NCBI GenBank assembly: GCA_015488935.1
Contig: WFMU01000141.1
Span: forward strand, 1 to 6,283
Length of the DNA stretch: 6,283 bases
Source: Flavobacteriaceae bacterium
GTDB lineage: Bacteria; Bacteroidota; Bacteroidia; Flavobacteriales; Flavobacteriaceae
Direction of reading: 5' to 3'
Notes under the pieces: generated by a model
Seen by the model: only the letters and a program-made list of their open reading frames with translations
The model's database searches: none
Told to the model about the DNA's origin: nothing
Shown: in pieces, positions 1 through 6,283 of the stretch
Layout: each line of letters begins with the position of its first letter
Position numbering within the stretch: position 1 is the stretch's first letter
Program-made: the position numbers and the translations under genes

Positions 1-77
1 CTTTAATAAAAGACGAAGTTAGTACTGCTGTTTATATAGATACAAAAGGAAAAATTCTAAACAAAAAAAATAACTGA
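1..77 (+). CDS. C-terminal end of an unidentified protein (partial, cut by window edge)
   Basis: Only the last 24 codons are present, read in frame from base 3 and ending at TGA 75-77. The visible tail ends AVYIDTKGKILNKKNN, a strand-like hydrophobic stretch followed by a lysine/asparagine-rich hydrophilic end, which is common for flavobacterial proteins. The other two plus-strand frames meet stops almost at once (TAA at 4-6 and TAG at 20-22). A strong plus-strand terminator follows about 60 bases later, which supports a real gene ending here. The tail is too short to name a family. It converges with the lipoprotein gene that ends at 198. Confidence 0.55.
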   Translation, partial: LIKDEVSTAVYIDTKGKILNKKNN

Positions 78-140
78 ATTTTCAAATCTAATGTAGATTA
101 AAATACAAGATAATTGAATAGGGCTTTTATCTTTATATGG

Positions 141-174
141 CAGCTTAAAATCTTTGATTTTAAGCTGTTTTTTT
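141..174 (+). terminator. Intrinsic (rho-independent) terminator
   Basis: A perfect 12-bp inverted repeat (CAGCTTAAAATC at 141-152 and GATTTTAAGCTG at 156-167) encloses a TTT loop and is followed at once by seven T residues at 168-174. This is the classic form for a plus-strand transcript and fits the gene ending at 77. On the minus strand the hairpin is not followed by a U-run, so it would not be a canonical terminator for the converging gene that stops at 198. It could still act as a 3'-end stabilising structure for that transcript. Confidence 0.85.
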
Positions 175-197
175 ATCCATTAAAAATTATAAATTGC

Positions 198-737
198 TTA
201 ATTCAACTCTAATGCTACTGTTTTAACATATTGCCTATCTCCTACTTCTGGTATAGAAAAATCTAAAAACAATTCTATTTTATCATTTTTTTTAGAAGAT
301 TTCATTATAAAAGAGCCTGTATTTACAACATAATATCCTGAGATATCTCTACAGAAACAATGTTTACCAAAAATTAAGTTTATTTTTTTTAAATCCTCAT
401 TTACTAATTTTTCAGAAGTGTCTGATTTAATTTCAAAATGTATTGTTTCTGATTCATTGCCATCTTGATAACCATTTGGATTTCCTTTTTTAAAAGTATA
501 AATAACAACAATATTGTTACCAGCAACAATTTTAGGATACATTTTACCAATACCATCTTTTTGTAAGCGAATTTCCTTGTTTTTTAAAATTTTAAGTGTA
601 CAAGTTCCATTTTTTGGACAATCTACTACTTGTAATTTTGCATTATCCGTATTCATAAGCTTTCCTGTGAAATTAGAATTATCTGTTGTTTTACAAGTTT
701 GCATCGCTAACAAAAAGAGGATGGTAATGTATTTCAT
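198..737 (-). CDS. Small putative lipoprotein, family not recognised
   Basis: This 179-residue protein starts with Lys and a short hydrophobic stretch (residues 4-12) and reaches a cysteine at residue 15 (LLAMQTC). This resembles a lipoprotein signal, although the lipobox is atypical (Met at -3, Thr at -1). If processed, the mature protein would begin at Cys15 and sit in an outer or inner membrane leaflet. The rest looks like a beta-rich globular domain. It has two close cysteine pairs, Cys40/Cys46 and Cys127/Cys129 (HCFCRD), which could form disulfides in the periplasm or bind a metal. I do not recognise the family. The start lies 4 bases past the metalloprotease stop, so the two are probably co-transcribed and translationally coupled. 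This could mean a role linked to the protease (chaperone, inhibitor or anchor), but nothing in the sequence proves that. A non-lipidated secreted protein is the main alternative. Confidence 0.75.
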   Translation of the reverse strand: MKYITILFLLAMQTCKTTDNSNFTGKLMNTDNAKLQVVDCPKNGTCTLKILKNKEIRLQKDGIGKMYPKIVAGNNIVVIYTFKKGNPNGYQDGNESETIHFEIKSDTSEKLVNEDLKKINLIFGKHCFCRDISGYYVVNTGSFIMKSSKKNDKIELFLDFSIPEVGDRQYVKTVALELN

Positions 738-741
738 AATA

Positions 742-3459
742 CTATTTAATAATTATTCTTTCGGTATTAAAACGTACACCATCCGAAATATTTACAAGGT
801 AAATTCCAGGTTGCACGTCATTTAATTTAATATTCTTAGTAAAAATCGATTGGTTATTGTCATAACTTTCATTAAAAACCTGACGTCCAATTACATCAAA
901 CACTTTGACAGAAATATCGCTAGTTTCATCTGATTTTAAAGAAATAGAAAAATCACCGTTATTAGGGTTTGGACTCAAATTAAAATATGCAAAGTTTGCC
1001 ATATCATTCGTTGCAGCACCACTAGTAACAACAATGGTATAATCTTCTACTTCTCCAATAAAATTTGTATCACAAGAACCTGGTAAAGTTGTAGAGCCAC
1101 CACCTTGCAAACCTCCAATATATGCAGAGGAAACACGCATAGTTGTACTACCATCACTTGCTGTTGCAGGAACTGTAATAGATAATGGCGATAAGCTTGT
1201 TGGTGCATTAGTAACATTGGTATTGTCTCCTAAATGATATTCCTCATCAGTAGTGTTAAATACACAATCTCTATTCCAATCTATCCAAACAATAGTTTCT
1301 TCTGTAAAATTACCATCTGTATTTACATTTACAGTAAGGTTATATGCTGTTCCTTTAACTACTGTAGTTGATATTCCTGTATAGTCAGAATACGCAGATG
1401 CTCCAGTAGAAGCATTATTGATAGTGTTAAATTGCACTAAAGTTGTACCATCTGGAAATTGTGTTCTTCCTGTAGAAGGACATAAATTGGTGCATGTAGC
1501 ATTTGCATTAACTCCAATTAAACCACTATTTAATGCGTAAAATATATTACCATTAGCTCTTACCATTATTTTTGCATTAGTAGAAGTAATATTAGGAACC
1601 GTAATTACTTGCGAACCATCATTAACAGTTCCAGTCATTAAAGTTGACAATACAGAACCTGTAATGCCATCTACTAACATAATGTCAACCGCAGTAGTAT
1701 TAATACCATTTGCATTTGTACCAGCAACATTCCATGTAACAGTCTTTGACTGACCAGTTGTCCAAGTTTCATTAGCAGTTTGAGAAGTTACCGTAAAAGG
1801 TCCTGCAGTACCATTAACAATTATTAGTTTTGTATCTGATTTTGTTTGTCCACCGTCTGCTCTATTATCTCTTGTAGTTAAAGCAAAAGTAAGGGTTCTT
1901 GCAACTGTTGGTGTTACTTCCCATGTACTAGACACACTACCTCCTGCAACGGTTGCAAAAGCTGGCATAAATCTATTTGGTGATGTAGTTGGTGAAAAAG
2001 AGCGATAAGTTGGACCTGCAGTAGAAGTAGATTGTAGTGGCACATTATTGTTTGCAGTATCTATTTGCTCCCAACAATACGTTACTGCATCTCCGTCAAT
2101 ATCAATACCTTGCCCTTCTAAAATAAAAGCTGTTCCTTTAGGAATAATTTTATCTGCTCCAGCATTAGCAGAAGGCTCATTATTACCAGTTTGCGTAATT
2201 GCAGCACAAGTAGGTGCCGATGTAAGTCGTGCATAAATTTCTTGTAAACTAAAATAATTAAAATAAGCATCTGAGTTTGCTTGTACATTACCTGGAGCAC
2301 AAATACCAGCATACGCCATGATTGTTGTTCCACTTCCTGGCTCTGCTGAAGTACTAATATTACGGTTTCCACTACAGTTACCTGTAGTTCCATTAAAAGT
2401 GTGATTTGCTCCAAACTGGTGTCCCATTTCATGGGCAACATAATCTACATCGTAAAAATCTCCAATCGGTTGACTTGAACCTGTAATACCTCTTGCTTTT
2501 TGATTAATCTTACAGATAGAACCTAAAGTAGCCAATCCACCACCACCTGTACTAAAAGTATGACCAACATCAAAATTAGCAGAACCAATTACACTAGTTA
2601 TTACCGTTTGACTTTCTCCTATCAATGCACCAGAGCTATTATTGGTAAAATTATCTGAATCGATAAAAATAATATTTGAATTATTAGCAACTAAAACAAA
2701 TTTTACTGCGGTTTCTTTTTGGTAAATTCCAGTTACTCTATTTACTGTATTTACAATTGCCGAAAGTACTGCTGCTTTTTTTGTTGCTAATGATGCAGTT
2801 GCAGGAACTCCTTGATTTGCTAAATGATAAGCTGAATATTCTATGGTACAAGCAACTGCCAATCGGTATTGTCTCATTTTACCATCTATGGCATTTTTGT
2901 TAGCTACTGCTGTTGTTTGTACATCTACACTGTTTTGAACACCACACACAAAATCATTTTTTGTAGGTAATTTATCTGCCGAATAAACAATATATTTGCT
3001 TCTATCTTGTGTATATGGATCAATTAATAATGCCGATTTACCAGAAGCAAGTACCATTACATGCACACCATCTGTTCCAATACTCATTCTTAGTGTTGCA
3101 GTTCTATCATCTATTCCTTGACCAATATATGTTTTAATCATTGGGAATTTTGCTGCTAGAGCATCTTCCATTATGGGATCTTCCAATAATTTAAAACGCT
3201 GCATTTTTCCATTTGCATCCGGAAAACTCATCGTAGTTGTTGCATTTAATAAAGAAACATTTTCTCTTTTTTCAATAGTTTGCAATTCTGTTTTTATCTC
3301 ATTGAGATCTAGATTAAAGATTTGATATTGTGATGGCATGTGTGATTGCACAAATACAACATTATCTTTTTCGTCAATGGAAGATCTTTTCCAATTGTCT
3401 TGTCCTACCATCATAAATGTAGATAATAGAAATACAGAAAACAGTACTTTTTTAAGCAT
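742..3459 (-). CDS. Secreted reprolysin-like zinc metalloprotease with GEVED and T9SS type A sorting domains
   Basis: This 905-residue protein is probably an extracellular or cell-surface endopeptidase of the metzincin class. Residues 1-19 form a Sec signal peptide (MLKK followed by a hydrophobic run). Residues about 20-190 look like a propeptide; it contains FVCGV with Cys172, which resembles the ADAM-type cysteine switch. The catalytic domain spans about 195-420. It has the full zinc motif HEMGHQFGANH at 343-353 (His343, His347 and His353 as ligands, Glu344 as catalytic base) and a Met-turn TIMAY with Met381. Next come an Ig/PKD-like region (about 427-550), a beta domain resembling the Kre9/KNH type (about 553-650) and a GEVED domain (about 656-812, ending in GEVEDYTI at 802-809). 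The C-terminus (about 824-905) is a T9SS type A sorting domain, with LSPNPNNG, VFDVIGRQV and PGIYLV motifs. It would be exported by Sec and then T9SS, with the tail removed. No domain is broken, and a small lipoprotein gene follows after 4 bases. The substrate cannot be predicted. Confidence 0.95.
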   Translation of the reverse strand: MLKKVLFSVFLLSTFMMVGQDNWKRSSIDEKDNVVFVQSHMPSQYQIFNLDLNEIKTELQTIEKRENVSLLNATTTMSFPDANGKMQRFKLLEDPIMEDALAAKFPMIKTYIGQGIDDRTATLRMSIGTDGVHVMVLASGKSALLIDPYTQDRSKYIVYSADKLPTKNDFVCGVQNSVDVQTTAVANKNAIDGKMRQYRLAVACTIEYSAYHLANQGVPATASLATKKAAVLSAIVNTVNRVTGIYQKETAVKFVLVANNSNIIFIDSDNFTNNSSGALIGESQTVITSVIGSANFDVGHTFSTGGGGLATLGSICKINQKARGITGSSQPIGDFYDVDYVAHEMGHQFGANHTFNGTTGNCSGNRNISTSAEPGSGTTIMAYAGICAPGNVQANSDAYFNYFSLQEIYARLTSAPTCAAITQTGNNEPSANAGADKIIPKGTAFILEGQGIDIDGDAVTYCWEQIDTANNNVPLQSTSTAGPTYRSFSPTTSPNRFMPAFATVAGGSVSSTWEVTPTVARTLTFALTTRDNRADGGQTKSDTKLIIVNGTAGPFTVTSQTANETWTTGQSKTVTWNVAGTNANGINTTAVDIMLVDGITGSVLSTLMTGTVNDGSQVITVPNITSTNAKIMVRANGNIFYALNSGLIGVNANATCTNLCPSTGRTQFPDGTTLVQFNTINNASTGASAYSDYTGISTTVVKGTAYNLTVNVNTDGNFTEETIVWIDWNRDCVFNTTDEEYHLGDNTNVTNAPTSLSPLSITVPATASDGSTTMRVSSAYIGGLQGGGSTTLPGSCDTNFIGEVEDYTIVVTSGAATNDMANFAYFNLSPNPNNGDFSISLKSDETSDISVKVFDVIGRQVFNESYDNNQSIFTKNIKLNDVQPGIYLVNISDGVRFNTERIIIK

Positions 3460-3491
3460 ATTAAAGGTTTTTTAAAATTATTTATAAGACG

Positions 3492-3522
3492 CTAATGTAT
3501 TCAAATTAAAATTGAAATACAA
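3492..3522 (-). promoter_or_regulatory. Candidate Bacteroidota-type promoter of the metalloprotease operon
   Basis: On the minus strand, TTG (3522-3520) is followed by a 20-base spacer and TACATTAG (3499-3492). The latter matches the Bacteroidota -7 consensus TAnnTTTG at five of the six defined bases. This would place the start of transcription about 25-30 bases before the ATG at 3459, leaving an A/T-rich leader without a Shine-Dalgarno sequence. The consensus is established for the phylum; its use here is inference. The -7 box has one mismatch, so chance remains possible in such AT-rich DNA. Confidence 0.35.
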
Positions 3523-3567
3523 CTTTTTAACTTTTATCGTTATAAAAAAAACAAATATGCTTACTTT

Positions 3568-3807
3568 TTATTTTTCTTTTTTTGGCATAGGTCCTCGTAA
3601 ATGGATTACTAATCCATTTAAAAAATTGCGTAAAAACTGATCGCCACATTCCATATATTTTGGGTGATTTTCTCTTCTAAAAATAGCACCTAACTCACTT
3701 TTGGTCACCTTAAAATCTACTAAATCTAATATTTTTATGATGTCTGTATCTCGTAGTTTATGTGCTACGCGAAGTTTTTTCATAATGTCGTTATTTGTTA
3801 ATCCCAT
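3568..3807 (-). CDS. DUF1456 family protein (single-domain YehS-like)
   Basis: This 79-residue protein consists of one DUF1456 unit. The unit starts with TNNDIMKKLRVA (4-15) and ends with the signature ECGDQFLRNFLNGL (53-66), followed by a basic tail RGPMPKKEK. From memory, it closely resembles the second of the two repeats in E. coli YehS, a cytosolic protein of unknown biochemical function that is about twice as long. Here only one repeat exists. An in-frame TAA (3813-3811) lies two codons before the ATG, so the gene cannot extend upstream and the short form is not an annotation artefact. No signal peptide or membrane segment is present. It begins 6 bases after the oxidoreductase stop, so the two genes are probably one operon. 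A short protein with two or more helical segments and many charged residues would fit a dimer that recreates the two-repeat arrangement, but that is inference. Confidence 0.88.
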   Translation of the reverse strand: MGLTNNDIMKKLRVAHKLRDTDIIKILDLVDFKVTKSELGAIFRRENHPKYMECGDQFLRNFLNGLVIHLRGPMPKKEK

Positions 3808-3813
3808 AATTTA

Positions 3814-4815
3814 CTATTCTTTTATTTTAAGTATCAATTTTCCTTTTTTATTGCCATCAAATAAACGCAAAAAGGTTTCCTGAAAATTTTCTATTCCTGT
3901 AAAAATAGCTTCTTGGCTCTTTAATTTTCCTTGCATTAGCCACAAACCCATTTCTTTTGCTGCAATCGGAAATTTATTTGCATAATCCATAACAAGCATT
4001 CCTTGCATGGTAGCTCTATGAACTAATAAGGATAAATAATTACTAGGTCCAACCATTTTTTCTTCATTGTTATATTGCGATATAGCACCGCAAATAACAA
4101 CTCGTGCATGCATCCGCAAATTTGCTAAAGCAACATCCAAAACTTCGCCACCAACATTATCAAAAAAAACATCTATTCCTTTCGGACATTTTTCTTTAAC
4201 TGCTGCATACAATTCTTCCGATTTATAATCAATTGCCGCATCAAATCCCAATTCATCTACCAAATAGGCACATTTTTCTTTTCCTCCAGCAATTCCAATT
4301 ACTGTACAGCCTTTAATTTTTGCTATTTGTCCAACTACACTACCAACAGCACCTGCAGATCCAGAAATAAGTACGGTATCTTTTGGCTTTATTTTTCCAA
4401 CTTCTAAAATTCCAAAATAGGCAGTCATTCCTGGCATTCCCAAGATACTTAAATACAGTGGCATTGGTACAAGGGTAGTATCTACTTTATGCCAATTATC
4501 GCCATTCGTAGCAACAAATTGTTGTACGCCACCCCAACCTGTTAAACAATCTCCTACTTTATATTTTGCATGGTTTTTTACTCTTACTACTTTTCCTATA
4601 GAACCTGCGCGCATTACATCGCCAATTGCCATTGGTTCTATATATGATTTACTATCATTCATCCAACCACGCATAGCAGGATCTAAAGAAATATAATATT
4701 GTTCTATTAAGACTTCGCCATCTTTTAATTCTGGAAGTTTATTTGTTTCCAGTTCCCAAACCTCTTTACTAGGCAAACCCACAGGTCTCTTTTTAAATAT
4801 TAATTGTTTATTCAT
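3814..4815 (-). CDS. NADP-dependent oxidoreductase, CurA/PTGR-type medium-chain reductase
   Basis: This 333-residue cytosolic enzyme belongs to the zinc-free MDR (medium-chain dehydrogenase/reductase) group that includes E. coli CurA (YncB) and mammalian prostaglandin reductases. These reduce alpha,beta-unsaturated ketones or aldehydes with NADPH. The GroES-like N-terminal part (about 1-125) starts with the family-typical KRPVGLPS and carries DPAMRGWM (45-52). The Rossmann fold (about 126-290) has the nucleotide-binding loop SGSAGAVGSVVGQIAK (151-166), IAGGKEKC (175-182), which is placed to contact the NADP 2'-phosphate, DVFFDNVGGE (215-224) and ICGAISQYN (241-249). The C-terminus ends GKLILKIKE, as usual for the family. 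No structural zinc cysteine cluster is seen. The length is normal, with no sign of damage. A nested repeat array begins 40 bases upstream of its ATG. The best -7-like element is TTATTTTG (4846-4839), which has a consensus mismatch and no well-spaced -33 partner, so the promoter is unclear. The true substrate cannot be told from sequence. Confidence 0.92.
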   Translation of the reverse strand: MNKQLIFKKRPVGLPSKEVWELETNKLPELKDGEVLIEQYYISLDPAMRGWMNDSKSYIEPMAIGDVMRAGSIGKVVRVKNHAKYKVGDCLTGWGGVQQFVATNGDNWHKVDTTLVPMPLYLSILGMPGMTAYFGILEVGKIKPKDTVLISGSAGAVGSVVGQIAKIKGCTVIGIAGGKEKCAYLVDELGFDAAIDYKSEELYAAVKEKCPKGIDVFFDNVGGEVLDVALANLRMHARVVICGAISQYNNEEKMVGPSNYLSLLVHRATMQGMLVMDYANKFPIAAKEMGLWLMQGKLKSQEAIFTGIENFQETFLRLFDGNKKGKLILKIKE

Positions 4816-4854
4816 TTTAAATTTGTATAATACGACTGCAAAATAAGTGTTTTA

Positions 4855-5013
4855 AAACCAACTCTTATGCTCTTTTATGTCTTTTATGGTAAAAAGAAAC
4901 CACAAACCAACTTTTATGCTCTTTTATGCTCTTTTATGCTCTTTTATGCCTTTTATGGTAAAAAGAAATCATAAACCAACTTTTATGCTCTTTTATGGTA
5001 AAAAGAAACCAAC
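4855..5013. repeat. Nested direct-repeat array (CTTTTATG units in three compound blocks)
   Basis: This array fills most of the 205-base gap between the helicase stop and the oxidoreductase start. The 8-mer CTTTTATG occurs exactly at 4872, 4881, 4911, 4921, 4931, 4941, 4950, 4980 and 4990, with a degenerate CTCTTATG at 4862. Four of these are head-to-tail as a 10-mer (CTTTTATGCT) at 4911-4949, the last copy one base short. The copies lie in three compound blocks (4855-4903, 4904-4972, 4973-5005). Each block starts with AAACCAAC and ends with CTTTTATGGTAAAAAG; a fourth AAACCAAC sits at 5006-5013. Block length differs through the number of internal copies (3, 5 and 2), which points to slippage or unequal recombination. 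The tracts are spaced by about one helical turn, so curved DNA or a multi-site binding region is possible. The function is unknown. Confidence 0.9.
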
Positions 5014-5020
5014 ATTTACA

Positions 5021-6130
5021 TTAAACTTCTTCAAACTTAATTCCTAATTTTTTTTCGATATCATAAATTTGTTGCATTTCGCTATGTAAAACTAAAGCAA
5101 TTGAAAAACCTGATTTTCCAGCTCTGGCAGTTCTTCCACTACGATGTGTGTAGTATTCCATTTTTTCTGGTAATTGGTGGTGGATGATAAATCCCAATCC
5201 ATGTACATCAATTCCTCTTGCAGAAACATCGGTAGATACCATATACTGTAAGTTTTCTTTTTTAAATGCGCGCATTACTTTATCTCGCTCTTTTTGTTGC
5301 ATATCACCTTCTAAAGCACCAACAGAAAAACCTTCTTCACGCAATTCATTAGCAAGTTTTTGAGTACCTAACTTTGTTCTACAAAAAATAATACCACGCT
5401 CCTCGCCTTTATTTTCTAATAAATCAATTAAAACATCTAATTTATTAGCAAGTGTTGTTATTTTATATTGATGGATGATATTTGTATTAACCAATGCATT
5501 TTTATTTATTTCAACTCTAGCAATATCCCCTTTCATGTAAGTTTTTACGATGCGCCGAATTTCTTCGGGAAATGTAGCCGAAAACAACCAAGTTTTTCTA
5601 CTTCCGCTAGTATATTCTAAGATTTTATTAAGTTCGTGTTTAAAACCCATGCTTAACATTTCATCCGCTTCATCTAAAACAATTGTTTGGATATTTCTTA
5701 AATTTATAGATTTTCGTTCAATTAAATCAATTAATCTTCCTGGAGTGGCTACAATAATATGTGTTGGTCGTCTTAAATTATTGATTTGCTTGTCAATTTT
5801 TTCGCCACCAAAAACAGCTTCTACAAATATTTTATCTTCTGCATATTTGGTAAACTTAAATAATTGCTTTTTTATTTGTTGTACCAATTCTCGTGTAGGC
5901 GATAAAATTAAAGCTTGTACCAACGGCTGACTAGCATCTATTTGTTGTAATATAGGTAAACCAAATGCAGCAGTTTTACCAGTACCAGTTTGTGCTAAAC
6001 CAATAAAATCTGTTTTTTCTTGTAGTAATATTGGAATAGTTTCTATTTGTATTTCGGTTGGTATTTTTATACCTAATTCTGCTAATCCTTTAATAAAATC
6101 GTTACGAACTCCTAATTGTTTGAATGTCAT
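5021..6130 (-). CDS. DEAD-box ATP-dependent RNA helicase, core only
   Basis: This 369-residue cytosolic enzyme unwinds short RNA duplexes or remodels RNA-protein complexes using ATP. The helicase motifs are complete: upstream Phe3 and the Q motif PTEIQ (Gln28), motif I AQTGTGKT (46-53), Ia PTREL (78-82), Ib TPGR (129-132), II DEAD (153-156), III SAT (184-186), IV IIFCRT (247-252), V DVSARGID (301-308) and VI HRSGRTARAG (329-338). RecA-like domain 1 covers about 20-205 and domain 2 about 215-350. The protein stops at KLGIKFEEV, roughly where many flavobacterial relatives continue into a basic or DbpA/DeaD-like RNA-binding tail, so substrate choice would have to come from the core or a partner. 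The start fits the family (MTFKQLG). It has its own promoter with an exact -7 box and a leader of about 50 bases. Its stop is 7 bases from the repeat array, and no convincing terminator follows. The subgroup (RhlE- or DeaD-like) is not settled. Confidence 0.95.
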   Translation of the reverse strand: MTFKQLGVRNDFIKGLAELGIKIPTEIQIETIPILLQEKTDFIGLAQTGTGKTAAFGLPILQQIDASQPLVQALILSPTRELVQQIKKQLFKFTKYAEDKIFVEAVFGGEKIDKQINNLRRPTHIIVATPGRLIDLIERKSINLRNIQTIVLDEADEMLSMGFKHELNKILEYTSGSRKTWLFSATFPEEIRRIVKTYMKGDIARVEINKNALVNTNIIHQYKITTLANKLDVLIDLLENKGEERGIIFCRTKLGTQKLANELREEGFSVGALEGDMQQKERDKVMRAFKKENLQYMVSTDVSARGIDVHGLGFIIHHQLPEKMEYYTHRSGRTARAGKSGFSIALVLHSEMQQIYDIEKKLGIKFEEV

Positions 6131-6186
6131 TTCTGATGTTTTATTGTTAATTTATTGACACATTAATTTATATCAAAAATTTCGCA

Positions 6187-6217
6187 CAAAGATAGTTTAT
6201 TAAATTTTGATTGCTAA
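6187..6217 (-). promoter_or_regulatory. Bacteroidota-type promoter of the DEAD-box helicase gene
   Basis: On the minus strand, TATCTTTG (6194-6187) is an exact match to the Bacteroidota -7 consensus TAnnTTTG. It is preceded, after a 19-base spacer, by TTAG (6217-6214), a partial match to the -33 TTTG/TTG element. Transcription would start near 6180, giving a leader of about 50 bases to the ATG at 6130. The element lies just beyond the stop of the upstream SEC-C gene (6229), where a promoter for a separate helicase unit would be expected. No Shine-Dalgarno sequence is visible before the ATG. Confidence 0.6.
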
Positions 6218-6228
6218 TACTAAAAATC

Positions 6229-6283
6229 TTATTTATTTAAACAACATTTTTTATATTTTCTTCCACTTCCACAAGGACAAGGA
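6229..6283 (-). CDS. SEC-C metal-binding motif protein, C-terminal end (partial, cut by window edge)
   Basis: Only the last 17 codons are present: PCPCGSGRKYKKCCLNK, ending at TAA (6231-6229). This is a complete SEC-C motif of the form CxC-x8-CC, a zinc-binding module found at the C-terminus of SecA and of many small or multidomain proteins. SecA of this phylum usually ends the motif with Cys-His, while this one has Cys-Cys, so a different SEC-C protein is more likely, though SecA is not excluded. The motif sits at the very end of the protein, as is usual. The other minus-strand frames do not give a sensible motif. The rest of the gene lies to the right of the window. Confidence 0.85.
   Translation of the reverse strand, partial: PCPCGSGRKYKKCCLNK

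Noticed and set aside
514..825. Plus-strand open frames opposite the lipoprotein, the protease, the DUF1456/reductase junction (3701-3883) and the helicase (5550-5930).
   Set aside because: All are antisense to genes with clear protein signatures, and none shows a recognisable domain.
2118..2441. A 107-codon minus-strand open frame overlapping the protease catalytic region.
   Set aside because: It lies in another frame of the metalloprotease gene, over the zinc motif. Its leucine-rich, low-complexity translation is typical of a shadow frame.
3544..3552. A run of eight T residues on the minus strand just after the DUF1456 stop, considered as a terminator.
   Set aside because: No stable GC-containing hairpin precedes it. 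Only weak A/U pairing is possible, so an intrinsic terminator cannot be supported.
4950..4964. Short hairpins CTTTT-loop-AAAAG at the end of each repeat block, considered as terminators for the helicase gene.
   Set aside because: The stems have only five mostly A/T pairs and no U-run follows in the minus direction.
4867..4974. A 35-codon plus-strand open frame inside the repeat array, starting MLFYVFYGKKK and repeating a similar segment.
   Set aside because: It is a direct product of the DNA repeats, which contain ATG and lack stops in this frame. It has no promoter or ribosome site and its composition is unlike a real protein.
4855..5013. The repeat array considered as a CRISPR array.
   Set aside because: The repeats are 8-10 bases and mostly contiguous, with no unique spacers of regular length and no cas genes nearby.
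6131..6228. AT-rich direct repeat ATAAATTAA in the helicase leader, considered as an operator.
   Set aside because: A nine-base match made only of A and T is easily expected by chance in DNA of this composition.

Overview
The window looks like chromosomal DNA from a marine or freshwater member of the Flavobacteriia (Bacteroidota). The DNA is very AT-rich. One gene encodes a secreted protease ending in a type IX secretion (T9SS) type A sorting domain. Start codons lack obvious Shine-Dalgarno sequences, and one promoter carries an exact Bacteroidota -7 box (TAnnTTTG). The organism assignment is inferred from these traits and from protein style; no database was searched.

Layout. The left edge holds the last codons of an unidentified plus-strand gene, followed by a clean intrinsic terminator. 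Everything else is on the minus strand. Reading right to left in the direction of transcription, the order is: the tail of a SEC-C metal-binding protein; a promoter and a DEAD-box RNA helicase made of the core only; a nested direct-repeat array of about 160 bp; a CurA/PTGR-type NADP-dependent oxidoreductase; a single-domain DUF1456 (YehS-like) protein six bases further on; a candidate promoter; a 905-residue reprolysin-like zinc metalloprotease with GEVED and T9SS domains; and, four bases later, a small cysteine-bearing putative lipoprotein that converges on the left-edge gene.

How the genes relate. There are three likely transcription units: helicase alone, oxidoreductase plus DUF1456, and metalloprotease plus lipoprotein. 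The helicase probably remodels RNA, the oxidoreductase reduces an enone or similar substrate in the cytosol, and the protease is exported across both membranes. Nothing ties the three units into one pathway.

The least ordinary part is the repeat array between the helicase stop and the oxidoreductase start. Nine exact CTTTTATG copies and one degenerate copy lie in three compound units, with T- and A-tracts spaced close to one helical turn. I see no RNA genes, CRISPR, insertion sequences, phage genes or defence system. The remaining genes look like ordinary flavobacterial genes.
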